A stretch of DNA of 64,000 nucleotides from Pseudomonas koreensis. GTDB taxonomy: Bacteria > Pseudomonadota > Gammaproteobacteria > Pseudomonadales > Pseudomonadaceae. The stretch's first letter is position 1, and every line of letters begins with the position of its first letter. A program made the position numbers and the translations under genes. Below, piece after piece: positions 17,662-26,031 of this stretch. The stretch spans positions 496,001-560,000 of the forward strand of contig NZ_JAAQYM010000001.1 in assembly GCF_012986595.1 (NCBI RefSeq). The letters run 5' to 3'. The notes beneath the pieces were generated by a model. It saw only the letters and a list, made by a program, of their open reading frames with translations, made no database searches and was not told the DNA's origin.

Positions 17662-18420
17662 TTAGAGGCGCTGCACAGTCACGGCCCCCGCCGCCCCCAC
17701 CGGCCCCGGCTGACCATCAGCCCCGGCCTTGCCGTTCTTACCGCCATCGGCGCGATACACCAGGCAGCCTTTGGACTTGCCGCCCTTACCGGCCTTGCCA
17801 CCGACACCCGCCGGACCACCGGCGCCGCCAGCGACGTTGACCTTGATCAGCTCAGCCGGAAACTCGCGCGGCACTTCCAGACGCACCAGCGCTCCCGGCG
17901 CTCCGGGTTGGCCGTCGCTGCCGTTGCTGCCATCAAAACCGTGACCGGCCTCACCCCAGGTGCAACCCGGATCTTCACCGTTGCCGCCATCGAGGCCGAC
18001 GAAACCCGGTGCTCCGGTGCCGCCGCGAGCATCCACAAACAGTTTGGGTGCGGTCAACGCCTTGAACTGCAAATTCAGATTGCGTCCGGCGCGGGCGGCT
18101 TTTTCATAAGTGCCCGGCGCACCGCGAGCAGTGATCAGACTGCCTTCGGCCAACTGCGCTTGTCCGACTTTCAGGTCCAGCGCCTGTTCGCTGGGGACGA
18201 TCGCTATGCGCGCTTCGTGGCCCAGACGCAATTCGCCGATGCTCAGCTCGGTCACGTTCGAAGGAATCAGCAGGGTGCCGTAGTCCGCCACTTCCAGCCG
18301 TTCCAGCTGCAAGGTGCTGGCGGTGTTGGGCAGGCGCATCAGCGAGTTGGGTTCGACGCTGACCACCTGGGCACAGGCCAGGGGACTGATCAATGCAGCG
18401 AGCAGGCAAAGTTTACGCAT
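17662..18420 (-). CDS. Exported collagen-like glycine-rich protein
   Basis: A 252-residue protein. Start 18420 (MRKLCLLAALISPLACAQ) provides a signal peptide. Residues about 20-115 are a beta-rich region (repeated LRLGHEARIAI / LKVGQAQLAEGSLITARG blocks). The C-terminal 130 residues are glycine-rich with irregular Gly-X-Y triplets (GAPGFVGLDGGNGEDPG, GSNGSDGQPGAPGA, GGKNGKAGADGQPGPVGAAG) and two cysteines. It overlaps the upstream DUF1145 gene by 8 bases, so the two are translationally coupled. Likely surface or periplasmic; function unknown. Confidence 0.78.
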   Translation of the reverse strand: MRKLCLLAALISPLACAQVVSVEPNSLMRLPNTASTLQLERLEVADYGTLLIPSNVTELSIGELRLGHEARIAIVPSEQALDLKVGQAQLAEGSLITARGAPGTYEKAARAGRNLNLQFKALTAPKLFVDARGGTGAPGFVGLDGGNGEDPGCTWGEAGHGFDGSNGSDGQPGAPGALVRLEVPREFPAELIKVNVAGGAGGPAGVGGKAGKGGKSKGCLVYRADGGKNGKAGADGQPGPVGAAGAVTVQRL

Positions 18421-18688
18421 GGGAAGAAGCCTCCGGAGCGGCCGGGGCCGGGATGGTTTGCAGGTGAAAAACGCCGAACAGCAGGATGCGCAGACGGTCG
18501 CGCCACGGGTTGGGACGCCCCTTGAGGCGCGAGAAAAGCAACTCCAGCACATGCAGCGCCAGCAGCGAGGCACCGGCCAGATTGACCAGCGCATGCAGCG
18601 GATGCACAAACGGCAGCAGCAGATTGACCACCACCACGCACCAGAACAGCAGGGTCAACAAACGCCCCAGCCCCCAGAAAACCTTCAT
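18413..18688 (-). CDS. DUF1145-like small membrane protein
   Basis: A 91-residue protein starting at 18688 (MKVFWGLGRL) with two hydrophobic segments (LLTLLFWCVVVVNLLLPF and LHALVNLAGASLLALHVLELLF) and a basic loop, as in the DUF1145 family of small inner-membrane proteins. GGGGGAG lies just upstream. The longer reading from 18847 lacks a membrane-protein-like N-terminus. It overlaps the collagen-like gene and probably forms a two-gene operon. Role unknown. Confidence 0.78.
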   Translation of the reverse strand: MKVFWGLGRLLTLLFWCVVVVNLLLPFVHPLHALVNLAGASLLALHVLELLFSRLKGRPNPWRDRLRILLFGVFHLQTIPAPAAPEASSHA

Positions 18689-18850
18689 ACGCTCCCCCGT
18701 GTCGGAATTATTCTTTGGGCGCACAGTAACGGCTTCGACGGGGGATAAGCCAGAGGGGCAAAAGAAAAAACTTTTGTCAGTCGTCGGATGGCTGCCGGTT
18801 CGACGATTTTCGTCGCCCGGCAGCTCTAGCTTGCGGACTACAGACACGTC

Positions 18851-19573
18851 CTAGCGATTGATATGCAACTCCACCCGACGGTTTTTCGCCCGGCCCTCGT
18901 CCGTTGCGTTATCCGCTACCGGCTCGCTCTCGCCACGCCCTTCACTGGTGAGTTTGCTCGGTTCCAGGCCCTGGCTCAGCAGATACGCCGCGACACTGCT
19001 GGCGCGCCGCTCGGACAGCGCCTGGTTATAGGCATCCGAACCTTTGCTGTCGGTGTGGCCGATAACCTTGATGCTGACCACGTCGGCATTGCGCAGCTTG
19101 TCCATCAGCGTGTCGAGCTGGGCCTTGGCGGCCGGGGTCAGGTCCGACTTGTCGAAATCGAACAGCACATTGCCCGCATCGCTGAGGGTGATGACTTCCG
19201 ATTGCGGCGCAGGCTCCGGGGCTTTTACCGTGACCGGATATTGCGGTAACGGACAGCCACGATGATCAACCGGGGTATTGGCCGGGGTGTCAGGGCAACG
19301 GTCACGGCGGTCGAACACGCCATCGCCGTCTTCATCACCATCCTGGGCATAGCAGATCAGCCCGCCAGTCAGAATCCCCAGCGCCGCACCGCCACCGGCC
19401 CAGCCGCCACTTTCAATGGCGCCAAGACCGCCACCGACCAGCCCGCCGATCAGGCTGCAGATTGGCCACGTACGTTGATTGAGGGGGGCATCGCCATCGC
19501 TGTGGGTGGCGCAACCGGTGAGCAAGCTGCCTAGCAGCAGCACCGGCAAGACGGACCTTGAGAAAACAGTCAT
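18851..19573 (-). CDS. OmpA-family lipoprotein with thrombospondin-3-like repeat (copy 1)
   Basis: A 240-residue lipoprotein: lipobox LLTGC near residue 21, then a glycine-zipper-like stretch (GGLVGGGLGAIESGGWAGGG), a Ca2+-binding thrombospondin type 3-like repeat (DGDEDGDGVFDRRDRCPDTP), and a C-terminal OmpA peptidoglycan-binding domain (VLFDFDKSDL, VIGHTDSKGSDAYNQALSERRA, NRRVELHI). It tethers outer membrane to peptidoglycan. It is a paralogue of the next gene, with the same domain order and a shared upstream 12-base element. Confidence 0.9.
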   Translation of the reverse strand: MTVFSRSVLPVLLLGSLLTGCATHSDGDAPLNQRTWPICSLIGGLVGGGLGAIESGGWAGGGAALGILTGGLICYAQDGDEDGDGVFDRRDRCPDTPANTPVDHRGCPLPQYPVTVKAPEPAPQSEVITLSDAGNVLFDFDKSDLTPAAKAQLDTLMDKLRNADVVSIKVIGHTDSKGSDAYNQALSERRASSVAAYLLSQGLEPSKLTSEGRGESEPVADNATDEGRAKNRRVELHINR

Positions 19574-19613
19574 TGTGAAAGCTCCTGTGTCACCGGCCCA
19601 TACCGGTTACACA

Positions 19614-19625
19614 GGAGTAAAGACC
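19614..19625 (-). promoter_or_regulatory. Shared upstream element of OmpA-family copy 1
   Basis: GGTCTTTACTCC on the minus strand, 40 bases before the start codon of the 18851-19573 gene. The identical 12-mer occurs 39 bases before the paralogue's start (20399-20410). Its identity is unknown; it could be part of a promoter. Confidence 0.5.
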
Positions 19626-19656
19626 CGCATCCGCGACTGCACAAGCCGCGGATGCG
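19626..19656 (-). terminator. Hairpin after OmpA-family copy 2
   Basis: A perfect 10-bp stem (CGCATCCGCG / CGCGGATGCG) with an 11-base loop, 8 bases beyond the stop of the 19664-20359 gene. The downstream T-tract is weak, so termination may be partial. Confidence 0.5.
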
Positions 19657-19663
19657 AGAGGGG

Positions 19664-20359
19664 CTAGCGGACGATTTTGATTTCGGTACGGCGGTTCTGT
19701 GCGCGACCGTCAGCGGTTTTGTTATCCGCCACTGGCTGGCTCTCGCCCATGCCAGAGACCGAGACGAAGCTGGCGCGCGGCACACCTTGCTGGATCAGGT
19801 ATTCCACCACCGAGTGCGCACGGCGATCCGACAGTTTCTTGTTGTAGGCATCGCTGCCGACGCTGTCGGTGTGGCCGGTCACGGTCAGTTGCGCCGTGGA
19901 CGACTCTTGTTTCAGGCGCGTGGCGACTTTGTCCAGAACCTGTTTGTCGGAAGCGGTCAGGGTGGCTTTGTCGAACTGGAAGTGCACGTCGCGGATGACA
20001 ATGGTTTCTTCCTTGACCACAACGGCCTCTTCTACCACTGGCGCCGGGGCAGGTGGAGGGCAGCCGTCAGCATCGACCTGCACGCCTTTAGGCGTGTGCG
20101 GGCACTTGTCGCGACTGTCCGGCACACCATCGCCGTCTTCGTCGCCATCACCGTGCACCCAGCAATAGGCGGCTGCCGTACCACCGACCACCAGTGCGCC
20201 ATAACCGGCCCACGCCGAACTTTCCGTGGCGCCAAGACCGGCACCGACTACACCACCGACCGCCGCACAGGTCGGCCAGTCGGTTTTCTGCAAACCTGCG
20301 CAACCAGTCAACACACTGGTTAGCAGAATCAAAGGTAATGCTGTCCGAACTATGCTCAT
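19664..20359 (-). CDS. OmpA-family lipoprotein with thrombospondin-3-like repeat (copy 2)
   Basis: A 231-residue lipoprotein with lipobox VLTGC near residue 20, a glycine-rich segment (GGVVGAGLGATESSAWAGYG), a DGDEDGDGVPDSRDKCPHTP calcium-binding-type repeat, and an OmpA domain (VHFQFDKATL, VTGHTDSVGSDAYNKKLSDRRA, NRRTEIKIV). Architecture is identical to the downstream paralogue, so the pair arose by tandem duplication. It is probably anchored in the outer membrane and binds peptidoglycan. Confidence 0.9.
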   Translation of the reverse strand: MSIVRTALPLILLTSVLTGCAGLQKTDWPTCAAVGGVVGAGLGATESSAWAGYGALVVGGTAAAYCWVHGDGDEDGDGVPDSRDKCPHTPKGVQVDADGCPPPAPAPVVEEAVVVKEETIVIRDVHFQFDKATLTASDKQVLDKVATRLKQESSTAQLTVTGHTDSVGSDAYNKKLSDRRAHSVVEYLIQQGVPRASFVSVSGMGESQPVADNKTADGRAQNRRTEIKIVR

Positions 20360-20398
20360 CTGGTTTTCTCCTGAGGGATCGGCTTAGAACCGATTCAC

Positions 20399-20410
20399 GG
20401 AGTAAAGACC
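20399..20410 (-). promoter_or_regulatory. Shared upstream element of OmpA-family copy 2
   Basis: GGTCTTTACTCC on the minus strand, 39 bases upstream of the start codon at 20359; identical to the element upstream of the tandem paralogue. Confidence 0.5.
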
Positions 20411-20556
20411 GGAGTTTTAATCTCCGCCAGCAATAGGCCACTGGCATTTGGGACCGTGTTCACAGTGATTCGGCACTTTTGTTGCCCGCGGCAAATCGGG
20501 GTCTAGGCCGGATCCGTCTGGCGCGCTAGTCTTGGCGATCTGATTGAGGAGCTTCG

Positions 20557-21054
20557 ATGAACGTCGCCATTTCTTCGCGCACGCCGCAACAGGCGCTGGC
20601 TGCTTTACTGGATCGCTATGCCCCGGCGCGCTTGCTGCTGATCGGCGCCAGCGAATTTCCGGCGCTCGCCGCCTTTAAAGAAGCGCACCCGGAATGTTGC
20701 GTCGCCCACGCCGAACCCGGTGCGTTACCCGCCGAACTCGCGGCGCGGCGCTTCGACCTGGCGCTGGTGGTCGATTGCCTGGAGCATCTGCCCAAGCGCG
20801 ATGGCCTGAACCTGCTGGGCGGGATCCGCAACCTCAACGCCAGCCGCATTGCGGTGCTGGCGGATCTGTCGGCCAGCGGCTGGCAGGAAACCGATTTCTA
20901 CTCGCTGGCACTGCAGGCCAGTGAACGTTTCCAGCGTGACGATCAAGTGTTGACCCTGTTCACCTACGATCTGCTTGACTACAAACAAGTCCCCGACTGG
21001 CTCAACTCGCGATTCTGGGCTAATCCGGAAAACTTCGGGAAATACTGGTGGTAA
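20557..21054 (+). CDS. DUF6231-type protein
   Basis: A 165-residue soluble protein. It has a degenerate methyltransferase-like look ([12 protein letters not shown], then [27 protein letters not shown] resembling the acidic loop and post-I motif of class I methyltransferases), but no convincing glycine-rich SAM loop. Proteins of this kind in Pseudomonas are grouped as DUF6231. GAGGAG precedes ATG 20557. It is the first gene of a tight four-gene operon; the next start codon is 4 bases after its stop. Confidence 0.78.
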   Translation: MNVAISSRTPQQALAALLDRYAPARLLLIGASEFPALAAFKEAHPECCVAHAEPGALPAELAARRFDLALVVDCLEHLPKRDGLNLLGGIRNLNASRIAVLADLSASGWQETDFYSLALQASERFQRDDQVLTLFTYDLLDYKQVPDWLNSRFWANPENFGKYWW

Positions 21055-21058
21055 TGCA

Positions 21059-21535
21059 ATGAGTACAGCCATTTGCCCGTGCGGCAGCGGCAACCTGCTG
21101 GAGGCCTGCTGCGGCCACTATCACGCCGGCCACCCGGCGCCGTGCGCCGAAGCGCTGATGCGTTCGCGCTACAGCGCCTACGTGCTGGGGCTGATCGATT
21201 ATCTGGTGGCCACCACCCTGCCCGCCCAACAGGCGGGTCTGGATCGCCAGTCGATCAGCGCCTGGAGTGCGCAGAGCACCTGGCTCGGCCTTGATGTCGA
21301 AAGCTCGGAAGTGTTTGGCGGCCAGCCCGAGCACGCCTTCGTCACCTTCACCGCGCGCTGGCACGACAGCCAGGGCGAACACAGCCACCGTGAGCGCTCC
21401 TCATTCGTGCAGAACGGCGATCGCTGGTACTTTATCGACCCGACCGTGCAGGTGAAGCCGGGGCGCAACGATGCGTGTCTTTGTGCCAGCGGGCAGAAGT
21501 TCAAGAAGTGCTGCGCGGGGTATTTCGCCGCATAA
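21059..21535 (+). CDS. YchJ-family SEC-C motif protein
   Basis: A 158-residue protein of the YchJ (UPF0225) family: an N-terminal SEC-C zinc-binding motif ([17 protein letters not shown], residues about 5-22), an NTF2-like middle domain ([20 protein letters not shown]), and a second SEC-C motif at the C-terminus ([17 protein letters not shown]). The start ATG 21059 is chosen because it begins just before the first motif; an in-frame start at 20975 lies inside the previous gene. Function is not established; SEC-C modules bind zinc and often contact ribosome or SecB-like partners. Confidence 0.88.
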   Translation: MSTAICPCGSGNLLEACCGHYHAGHPAPCAEALMRSRYSAYVLGLIDYLVATTLPAQQAGLDRQSISAWSAQSTWLGLDVESSEVFGGQPEHAFVTFTARWHDSQGEHSHRERSSFVQNGDRWYFIDPTVQVKPGRNDACLCASGQKFKKCCAGYFAA

Positions 21536-21578
21536 AGGGAAGCGCCGACTAGACTGGGGCACAAAGGGAGTTTTATCG

Positions 21579-22073
21579 ATGCTCGGTCACCGCCGCACAC
21601 TACATGGCTTGTTGCTGATGCTGATCCTGAACCTCGGCGGTTGCGCCTCGTGGTTCAGCGATGACAGCGTCGACCCCGCCGTCCACCTGGTGAAAGTCGA
21701 GGTGGTGCGGGCCAAGCTGCTCGAGCAGAAATTCATCCTGCATTTTCGCATCGACAACCCCAACGACAGCGACCTGACCGTGCGCGGCATGGAATACCGC
21801 ATTCATCTGGCGGATCTGCTGCTGGCCGAAGGCGAGCACGAACACTGGATCACGGTGGCGCCCAAAAGCAGCGCGTTCTACCGGATACCGATCCGCACAA
21901 ACCTGTGGCCGCGGGTGAAGGACGTGGTGAAAATGCTCAAGAGTCCGCACCAGCAGGTGCCTTATCGACTGCAAGGCGAGATGGAAACCGGTTTATTCAT
22001 CGCCCACTACGTGCACCTGGAGCGCAATGGCGTGATAATCCCCGCCGATTTAATTCCGGAGCAAAACCGATGA
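21579..22073 (+). CDS. LEA type 2 family lipoprotein
   Basis: A 164-residue lipoprotein starting at ATG 21579 with AAGGGAG upstream. Lipobox LGGC lies near residue 22. The mature part is a Late Embryogenesis Abundant type 2 (WHy-like) beta-sandwich ([27 protein letters not shown]). Such domains occur in envelope proteins linked to stress; the role here is unknown. Its stop overlaps the start of the next gene (ATGA), showing translational coupling. Confidence 0.85.
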   Translation: MLGHRRTLHGLLLMLILNLGGCASWFSDDSVDPAVHLVKVEVVRAKLLEQKFILHFRIDNPNDSDLTVRGMEYRIHLADLLLAEGEHEHWITVAPKSSAFYRIPIRTNLWPRVKDVVKMLKSPHQQVPYRLQGEMETGLFIAHYVHLERNGVIIPADLIPEQNR

Positions 22074-22273
22074 CTCAGCAACCTCATGTCCATGGCCCAG
22101 ACTGCAACCACGATCATGACCATCATCACGATCATGACCATGGCCATGTCCACGGCCCGAACTGCGGCCACGCCCACCAGGAACCGGTGCGCAACGCCCT
22201 GAAAGACGTCGGCCGCAACGACCCTTGCCCCTGCGGCAACGGCAAGAAATTCAAGAAGTGCCACGGCGCTTGA
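22070..22273 (+). CDS. Small His-rich SEC-C motif protein
   Basis: A 67-residue protein whose N-terminal half is a histidine/aspartate run ([20 protein letters not shown]) and whose C-terminus is a SEC-C zinc motif ([16 protein letters not shown]). The start is set by the 4-base ATGA overlap with the LEA-type lipoprotein gene. It should bind several Zn, Ni or similar ions. Last gene of the 20557-22273 operon; together with the YchJ-like protein it makes two SEC-C proteins in one transcript. Confidence 0.85.
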   Translation: MTQQPHVHGPDCNHDHDHHHDHDHGHVHGPNCGHAHQEPVRNALKDVGRNDPCPCGNGKKFKKCHGA

Positions 22274-22310
22274 TGCCTTGGGCGAAGTCCTTCTTCGCCT
22301 GAAACATCGT

Positions 22311-22377
22311 TATCGCGAGCAGGCTCACTCCTACAATTGAAATGCGTTCAACTGTAGGAGTGAGCCTGCTCGCGATA
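22311..22377. repeat. REP-type inverted repeat, family C
   Basis: Arms TATCGCGAGCAGGCTCACTC and GAGTGAGCCTGCTCGCGATA are perfect complements, extended by CTACA / TGTAG around a short spacer. It lies between convergent genes and may terminate both. Confidence 0.9.
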
Positions 22378-22402
22378 CCGACGGTACATTCACCAAAAAC
22401 CT

Positions 22403-22960
22403 TCAGCCGGCCGCCAGAATCTGCGCAGCGCTGCTCACCGTCGCATACTCCCCGTGCAAATTCCCCAGCGACATCCCGTGCACCTCTTCGGCTGAACGCG
22501 GCGTGCCGAAATAATCGGCCTTGTCGAAGGTGAAGCACGCATCCTCCACCACCCACGCCTCAAACCCCAGATTGCCGGCCGTGCGCGCCGTGGACTCCAC
22601 CGAGTTGTTAGTCGCCACACCTACCATGATCAATTGCCCGATTCCCTCCTCACGCAACTGCGCTTCCAGTCCCGTGGCACAGAACGCATCCGGTACGCGC
22701 TTCTGAATCAGCCACTCGCCCTTCTGTGGCGCAAACCGCGGCTGAAACTCCACGCCCGGCTGCTCGGGCCAGAACACCGACTGCGGCGAATGCGACAGAT
22801 GCTGCACATGAATCACCGGTCGCCCACTGCTGCGCCATGCCCCCAGCAAATCGAGCATGCGTTCTTCGGCCTGCGGGTTATTCCGCCGCCCCAGGCGCGG
22901 TTCCAGAATGCCTTGTTGCTGGTCGATGATGATCAGTGCGGCGTTGGTCTGAAGCTCCAT
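22403..22960 (-). CDS. Isochorismatase-fold hydrolase with Ser in place of catalytic Cys
   Basis: A 185-residue isochorismatase/cysteine hydrolase-fold protein. The catalytic Asp is D13 (LIIIDQQQG) and the Lys is K87 (WLIQKRVPDAF). The residue that is the nucleophilic Cys in nicotinamidase-like members, in GxxTxxCVxxT, is Ser120 here (GVATNNSVEST). Start 22960 (MELQTN) puts the first strand at the N-terminus. It could be a hydrolase using Ser or an isochorismatase-like enzyme that does not need Cys. Substrate unknown; it stands alone. Confidence 0.85.
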   Translation of the reverse strand: MELQTNAALIIIDQQQGILEPRLGRRNNPQAEERMLDLLGAWRSSGRPVIHVQHLSHSPQSVFWPEQPGVEFQPRFAPQKGEWLIQKRVPDAFCATGLEAQLREEGIGQLIMVGVATNNSVESTARTAGNLGFEAWVVEDACFTFDKADYFGTPRSAEEVHGMSLGNLHGEYATVSSAAQILAAG

Positions 22961-23390
22961 GGCGATGTGTCTCACGCAGGGTCATTGAATTTCCCGCACT
23001 TCAGCATCATCGCCACAGGGTGAGCAAGGGCTGGTTCAACCCAATCAACGATCACCCGGCGACGGTGAACACGTATGCCAACCCGCCGAAATCCTGATAT
23101 TTGGATGAACCCTTTTTGTGGCGAGGGAGCTTGCTCCCGCTGGAGTGCGAAGCGCTCCCAGACTGTTCGCCGCGATTTATCAGAAAAATGCGCAGCCTGG
23201 ATAACGACCGCTGCGCAGCCGAGCGGGAGCAAGCTCCCTCGCCACAAAAGCACTGCTCTCTCTGCTGATTGGCTGTTGGTCAGACAAATACAGAAATAAC
23301 CACTCGCCCCGCTTGCGCGGCCACCGCCTGCTCACTAACGTAGCGGCTTTATTGCGCCCCCAGCCTCTACACCCCCGCAGGAGCTTTGCC
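22961..23390. other. Intergenic region with one repeat
   Basis: A 430-bp stretch without a convincing gene between the divergent isochorismatase-fold gene and the acylase gene. It holds the family B repeat at 23117-23247; apart from that I see nothing definable. Confidence 0.6.
23117..23247. repeat. REP-type inverted repeat, family B
   Basis: Arms TGTGGCGAGGGAGCTTGCTC and GAGCAAGCTCCCTCGCCACA, spacer with GCGCAGCC-type sequence. Same family as the copies at 6721, 17511 and 28796. Confidence 0.9.
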
Positions 23391-25841
23391 ATGGCCTCGC
23401 CAGCCCTTACACATTTTCTTCCCCGGTTCGGCGTTGCCGCAGCAGTGGCCGGTGTCTTGAGCCTGTCCGGTTGCCAGACCTGGAACGCTCAGGACACCCT
23501 CCCGCCGACCTCCGGCGTGCAACCGCTAAAGGGCCTGGCGCAGAACGTTTCGGTCCGCCGCAACGCCATGGGCATGCCGTTGATCGAAAGCAACAGCTTC
23601 CACGACGCGCTGTTCACCCTCGGTTACGTGCATGCCAGCGACCGCATCAATCAGATGGTCACCCTGCGCCTGTTGGCTCAGGGCCGTCTGGCGGAAATGT
23701 CCGGCGCGTCGATGCTCGACGCCGACCGCTACATGCGCGCAGTCAACCTGAAGAAAAGCGCCGACGAGCTGTACAAGGCCTCGTCGCCACGGCTCAAGCG
23801 GTTCTTCGAAGTCTATGCGCGGGGCGTCAACGCTTACCTGTTCCGCTATGCCGACAAACTGCCGGGCGACCTCGCCTCCAGCGGCTACAAGCCTGAATAC
23901 TGGAAACCGGAAGATTCGGCGCTGATCTTCGCGCTGCTGAACTTCAGCCAGTCGGCCAACCTGCCGGAAGAGATCGCCTCCCTGGTGCTGGCGCAAACCG
24001 TGACCACCGACAAACTCGCCTGGCTGACCCCGTCCGCACCGGACGAGAACCTGCCGCTGGCCGAAGCCGACAAACTGCAAGGCCTCAAACTCAACGGGCA
24101 GATCCCTGGCCTCAGCGAGTTGAGCAACGCCAGTCAACAATTGGCCGCAGTGAATCCGCTGGGCACCAGCACCTCGAACAACTGGGCCATCGCCCCGCAA
24201 CGCAGCCGCAATGGCAAGAGCATTCTCGCCAGCGACAGCCATGGCCCACTGACGGCGCCGTCGCTGTGGACCTTCGTGCAGATCCGCGCGCCGAAATATC
24301 AGGCCGCCGGCGTCACCATCGCCGGTCTGCCGATGGTCCTCGGCGGCTTCAACGGCAAAGTCGCCTGGAGCGCCACCAGCGTGCTCGGTGACAACCAGGA
24401 CCTGTTCCTGGAAAAAATCCGCCGTCAGGGCAGCAGCCTGACCTATGAGGTCAATGGTAAATGGCAGCCGCTGGGCGTGCGCAACGAAACCTATTTCGTC
24501 AAAGGCCAGCGGCCGATTCGCGAAGCGGTGTACGAAACCCGCCACGGTGCGCTGCTCAACAGTGCCCAGGCTGCGGCGCAGGGCAATGGCTTTGGCCTCG
24601 CCCTGCAAACACCGAGCTTCACCGACGACAAATCGCTGGACGCGTTTTTTGACCTGACCCGCGCACAGAACGTTGAACGCGCCTCGGACGCCAGTCGCGA
24701 GATCCGCGCCATCGCCCTGAACATGGTGTTCGCCGACGCCAGCAACATCGGCTGGCAAGTCACCGGGCGTTTCCCCAACCGCCGCGAAGGCGAAGGCCTG
24801 CTGCCATCGCCGGGCTGGGAAGGTCGCTACGATTGGGACGGTTACGCCGACCCGATGCTGCACCCGTACGATCAAGACCCGAGCCAAGGCTGGCTCGGCA
24901 CCGCCAACCAGCGGGTGATTCCTCACGGCTACGGCATGCAGCTGTCCAACTCCTGGGCCGCGCCGGAGCGTGGCGAGCGCCTGGCAGAACTGGCCGGCAG
25001 CGGCAAACAGGACGGGCGCAGCGTGATCGCCATGCAGTACGACCAGACCACGACATTTGCCGCCAAGCTGAAGAAAATGTTTGAAGCCCCGGGCATGAAG
25101 CAGCCGCTGAAACAGGCGATCGACGCCCTGCCGGAAGCCGATCGCAGCAAGGCCCGTGAGGCGTTCAGCCGGTTGATGGCGTTCGACGGCAAACTCAGCC
25201 CGACGTCGGCCGATGCGGCGATCTACGAACTGTTCCTGCAAGAAAGCATGAAACAGATCTTCCTCGACGAGCTCGGCCCCGAGTCGAGCCCGGCGTGGAA
25301 AGCCTTTATCGCCAATGGCGACCTGTCCTACGCAGCACAAGCCGACCACCTGCTCGGTCGCGAAGACAGCCCGTTCTGGGATGACATCCGCACCCCGCAG
25401 AAAGAAGACAAAGCGGTGATCCTCGCCCGCAGCCTGGCGGCAGCGATCAGCGCCGGCGACAGCCAGTTGGGTGGCGATCACAAGGCCTGGCAGTGGGGCA
25501 AACTGCATGGCTACACGTGGAAAAACGCCAGCGGCCAGACCGTTCGCGGCCCACTGGCAGCCGGCGGCGATCACACCACGCTCAATACCGCGGCGTTTGC
25601 CTGGGGTAAAGATTTCAACACTACGCGCGCGCCGTCGATGCGTTTCATCGTCGACTTCAGCCAGACCGAGCCGCTGATGGGGCAGAACGGCACCGGCCAG
25701 TCCGGCAACCCGGCCAGCCCGAACTACCTTAACGGCATCGATGCCTGGCTCAAGGGCCAGTACATCGGCTTGCCGATGCAGCCGCAGAACTTTGACCGGG
25801 TGTATGGCAAGACGCGCTTGACCCTGACGCCGGGCAAATAA
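23391..25841 (+). CDS. quiP: QuiP-type acyl-homoserine-lactone acylase (penicillin acylase family)
   Basis: An 816-residue Ntn-hydrolase precursor. Start 23391 ([12 protein letters not shown]) matches the N-terminus I recall for P. aeruginosa QuiP, and a lipobox-like SGC lies near residue 27. The alpha chain contains [20 protein letters not shown]; self-cleavage is expected before Ser262 in [13 protein letters not shown], which becomes the N-terminal nucleophile. The beta chain has [10 protein letters not shown] and the C-terminal [13 protein letters not shown] / [12 protein letters not shown]. QuiP removes acyl chains from long-chain N-acyl-homoserine lactones. No luxI/luxR gene is nearby. 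Activity is inferred from similarity. Confidence 0.88.
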   Translation: MASPALTHFLPRFGVAAAVAGVLSLSGCQTWNAQDTLPPTSGVQPLKGLAQNVSVRRNAMGMPLIESNSFHDALFTLGYVHASDRINQMVTLRLLAQGRLAEMSGASMLDADRYMRAVNLKKSADELYKASSPRLKRFFEVYARGVNAYLFRYADKLPGDLASSGYKPEYWKPEDSALIFALLNFSQSANLPEEIASLVLAQTVTTDKLAWLTPSAPDENLPLAEADKLQGLKLNGQIPGLSELSNASQQLAAVNPLGTSTSNNWAIAPQRSRNGKSILASDSHGPLTAPSLWTFVQIRAPKYQAAGVTIAGLPMVLGGFNGKVAWSATSVLGDNQDLFLEKIRRQGSSLTYEVNGKWQPLGVRNETYFVKGQRPIREAVYETRHGALLNSAQAAAQGNGFGLALQTPSFTDDKSLDAFFDLTRAQNVERASDASREIRAIALNMVFADASNIGWQVTGRFPNRREGEGLLPSPGWEGRYDWDGYADPMLHPYDQDPSQGWLGTANQRVIPHGYGMQLSNSWAAPERGERLAELAGSGKQDGRSVIAMQYDQTTTFAAKLKKMFEAPGMKQPLKQAIDALPEADRSKAREAFSRLMAFDGKLSPTSADAAIYELFLQESMKQIFLDELGPESSPAWKAFIANGDLSYAAQADHLLGREDSPFWDDIRTPQKEDKAVILARSLAAAISAGDSQLGGDHKAWQWGKLHGYTWKNASGQTVRGPLAAGGDHTTLNTAAFAWGKDFNTTRAPSMRFIVDFSQTEPLMGQNGTGQSGNPASPNYLNGIDAWLKGQYIGLPMQPQNFDRVYGKTRLTLTPGK

Positions 25842-25853
25842 GCGCAGCCCCCT

Positions 25854-25941
25854 TGTAGGAGTGAGCCTGCTCGCGATCGCGGTGTGCCAGTTTCTGAAAA
25901 AGTCACTGATGTAACGCGATCGCGAGCAGGCTCACTCCTAC
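25854..25941. repeat. REP-type inverted repeat, family C
   Basis: Arms TGTAGGAGTGAGCCTGCTCG and CGAGCAGGCTCACTCCTACA extended by CGATCGCG, around a 30-base spacer, 12 bases after the acylase stop. Confidence 0.9.
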
Positions 25942-26031
25942 ATGGGCGCAGTGTCGCCCTGAAAAAAATCGATAGAACTTCCAGACCCGCACCAGCCTCT
26001 TAGCTAACAAGTCCTCCATTCTGGTAACGAC

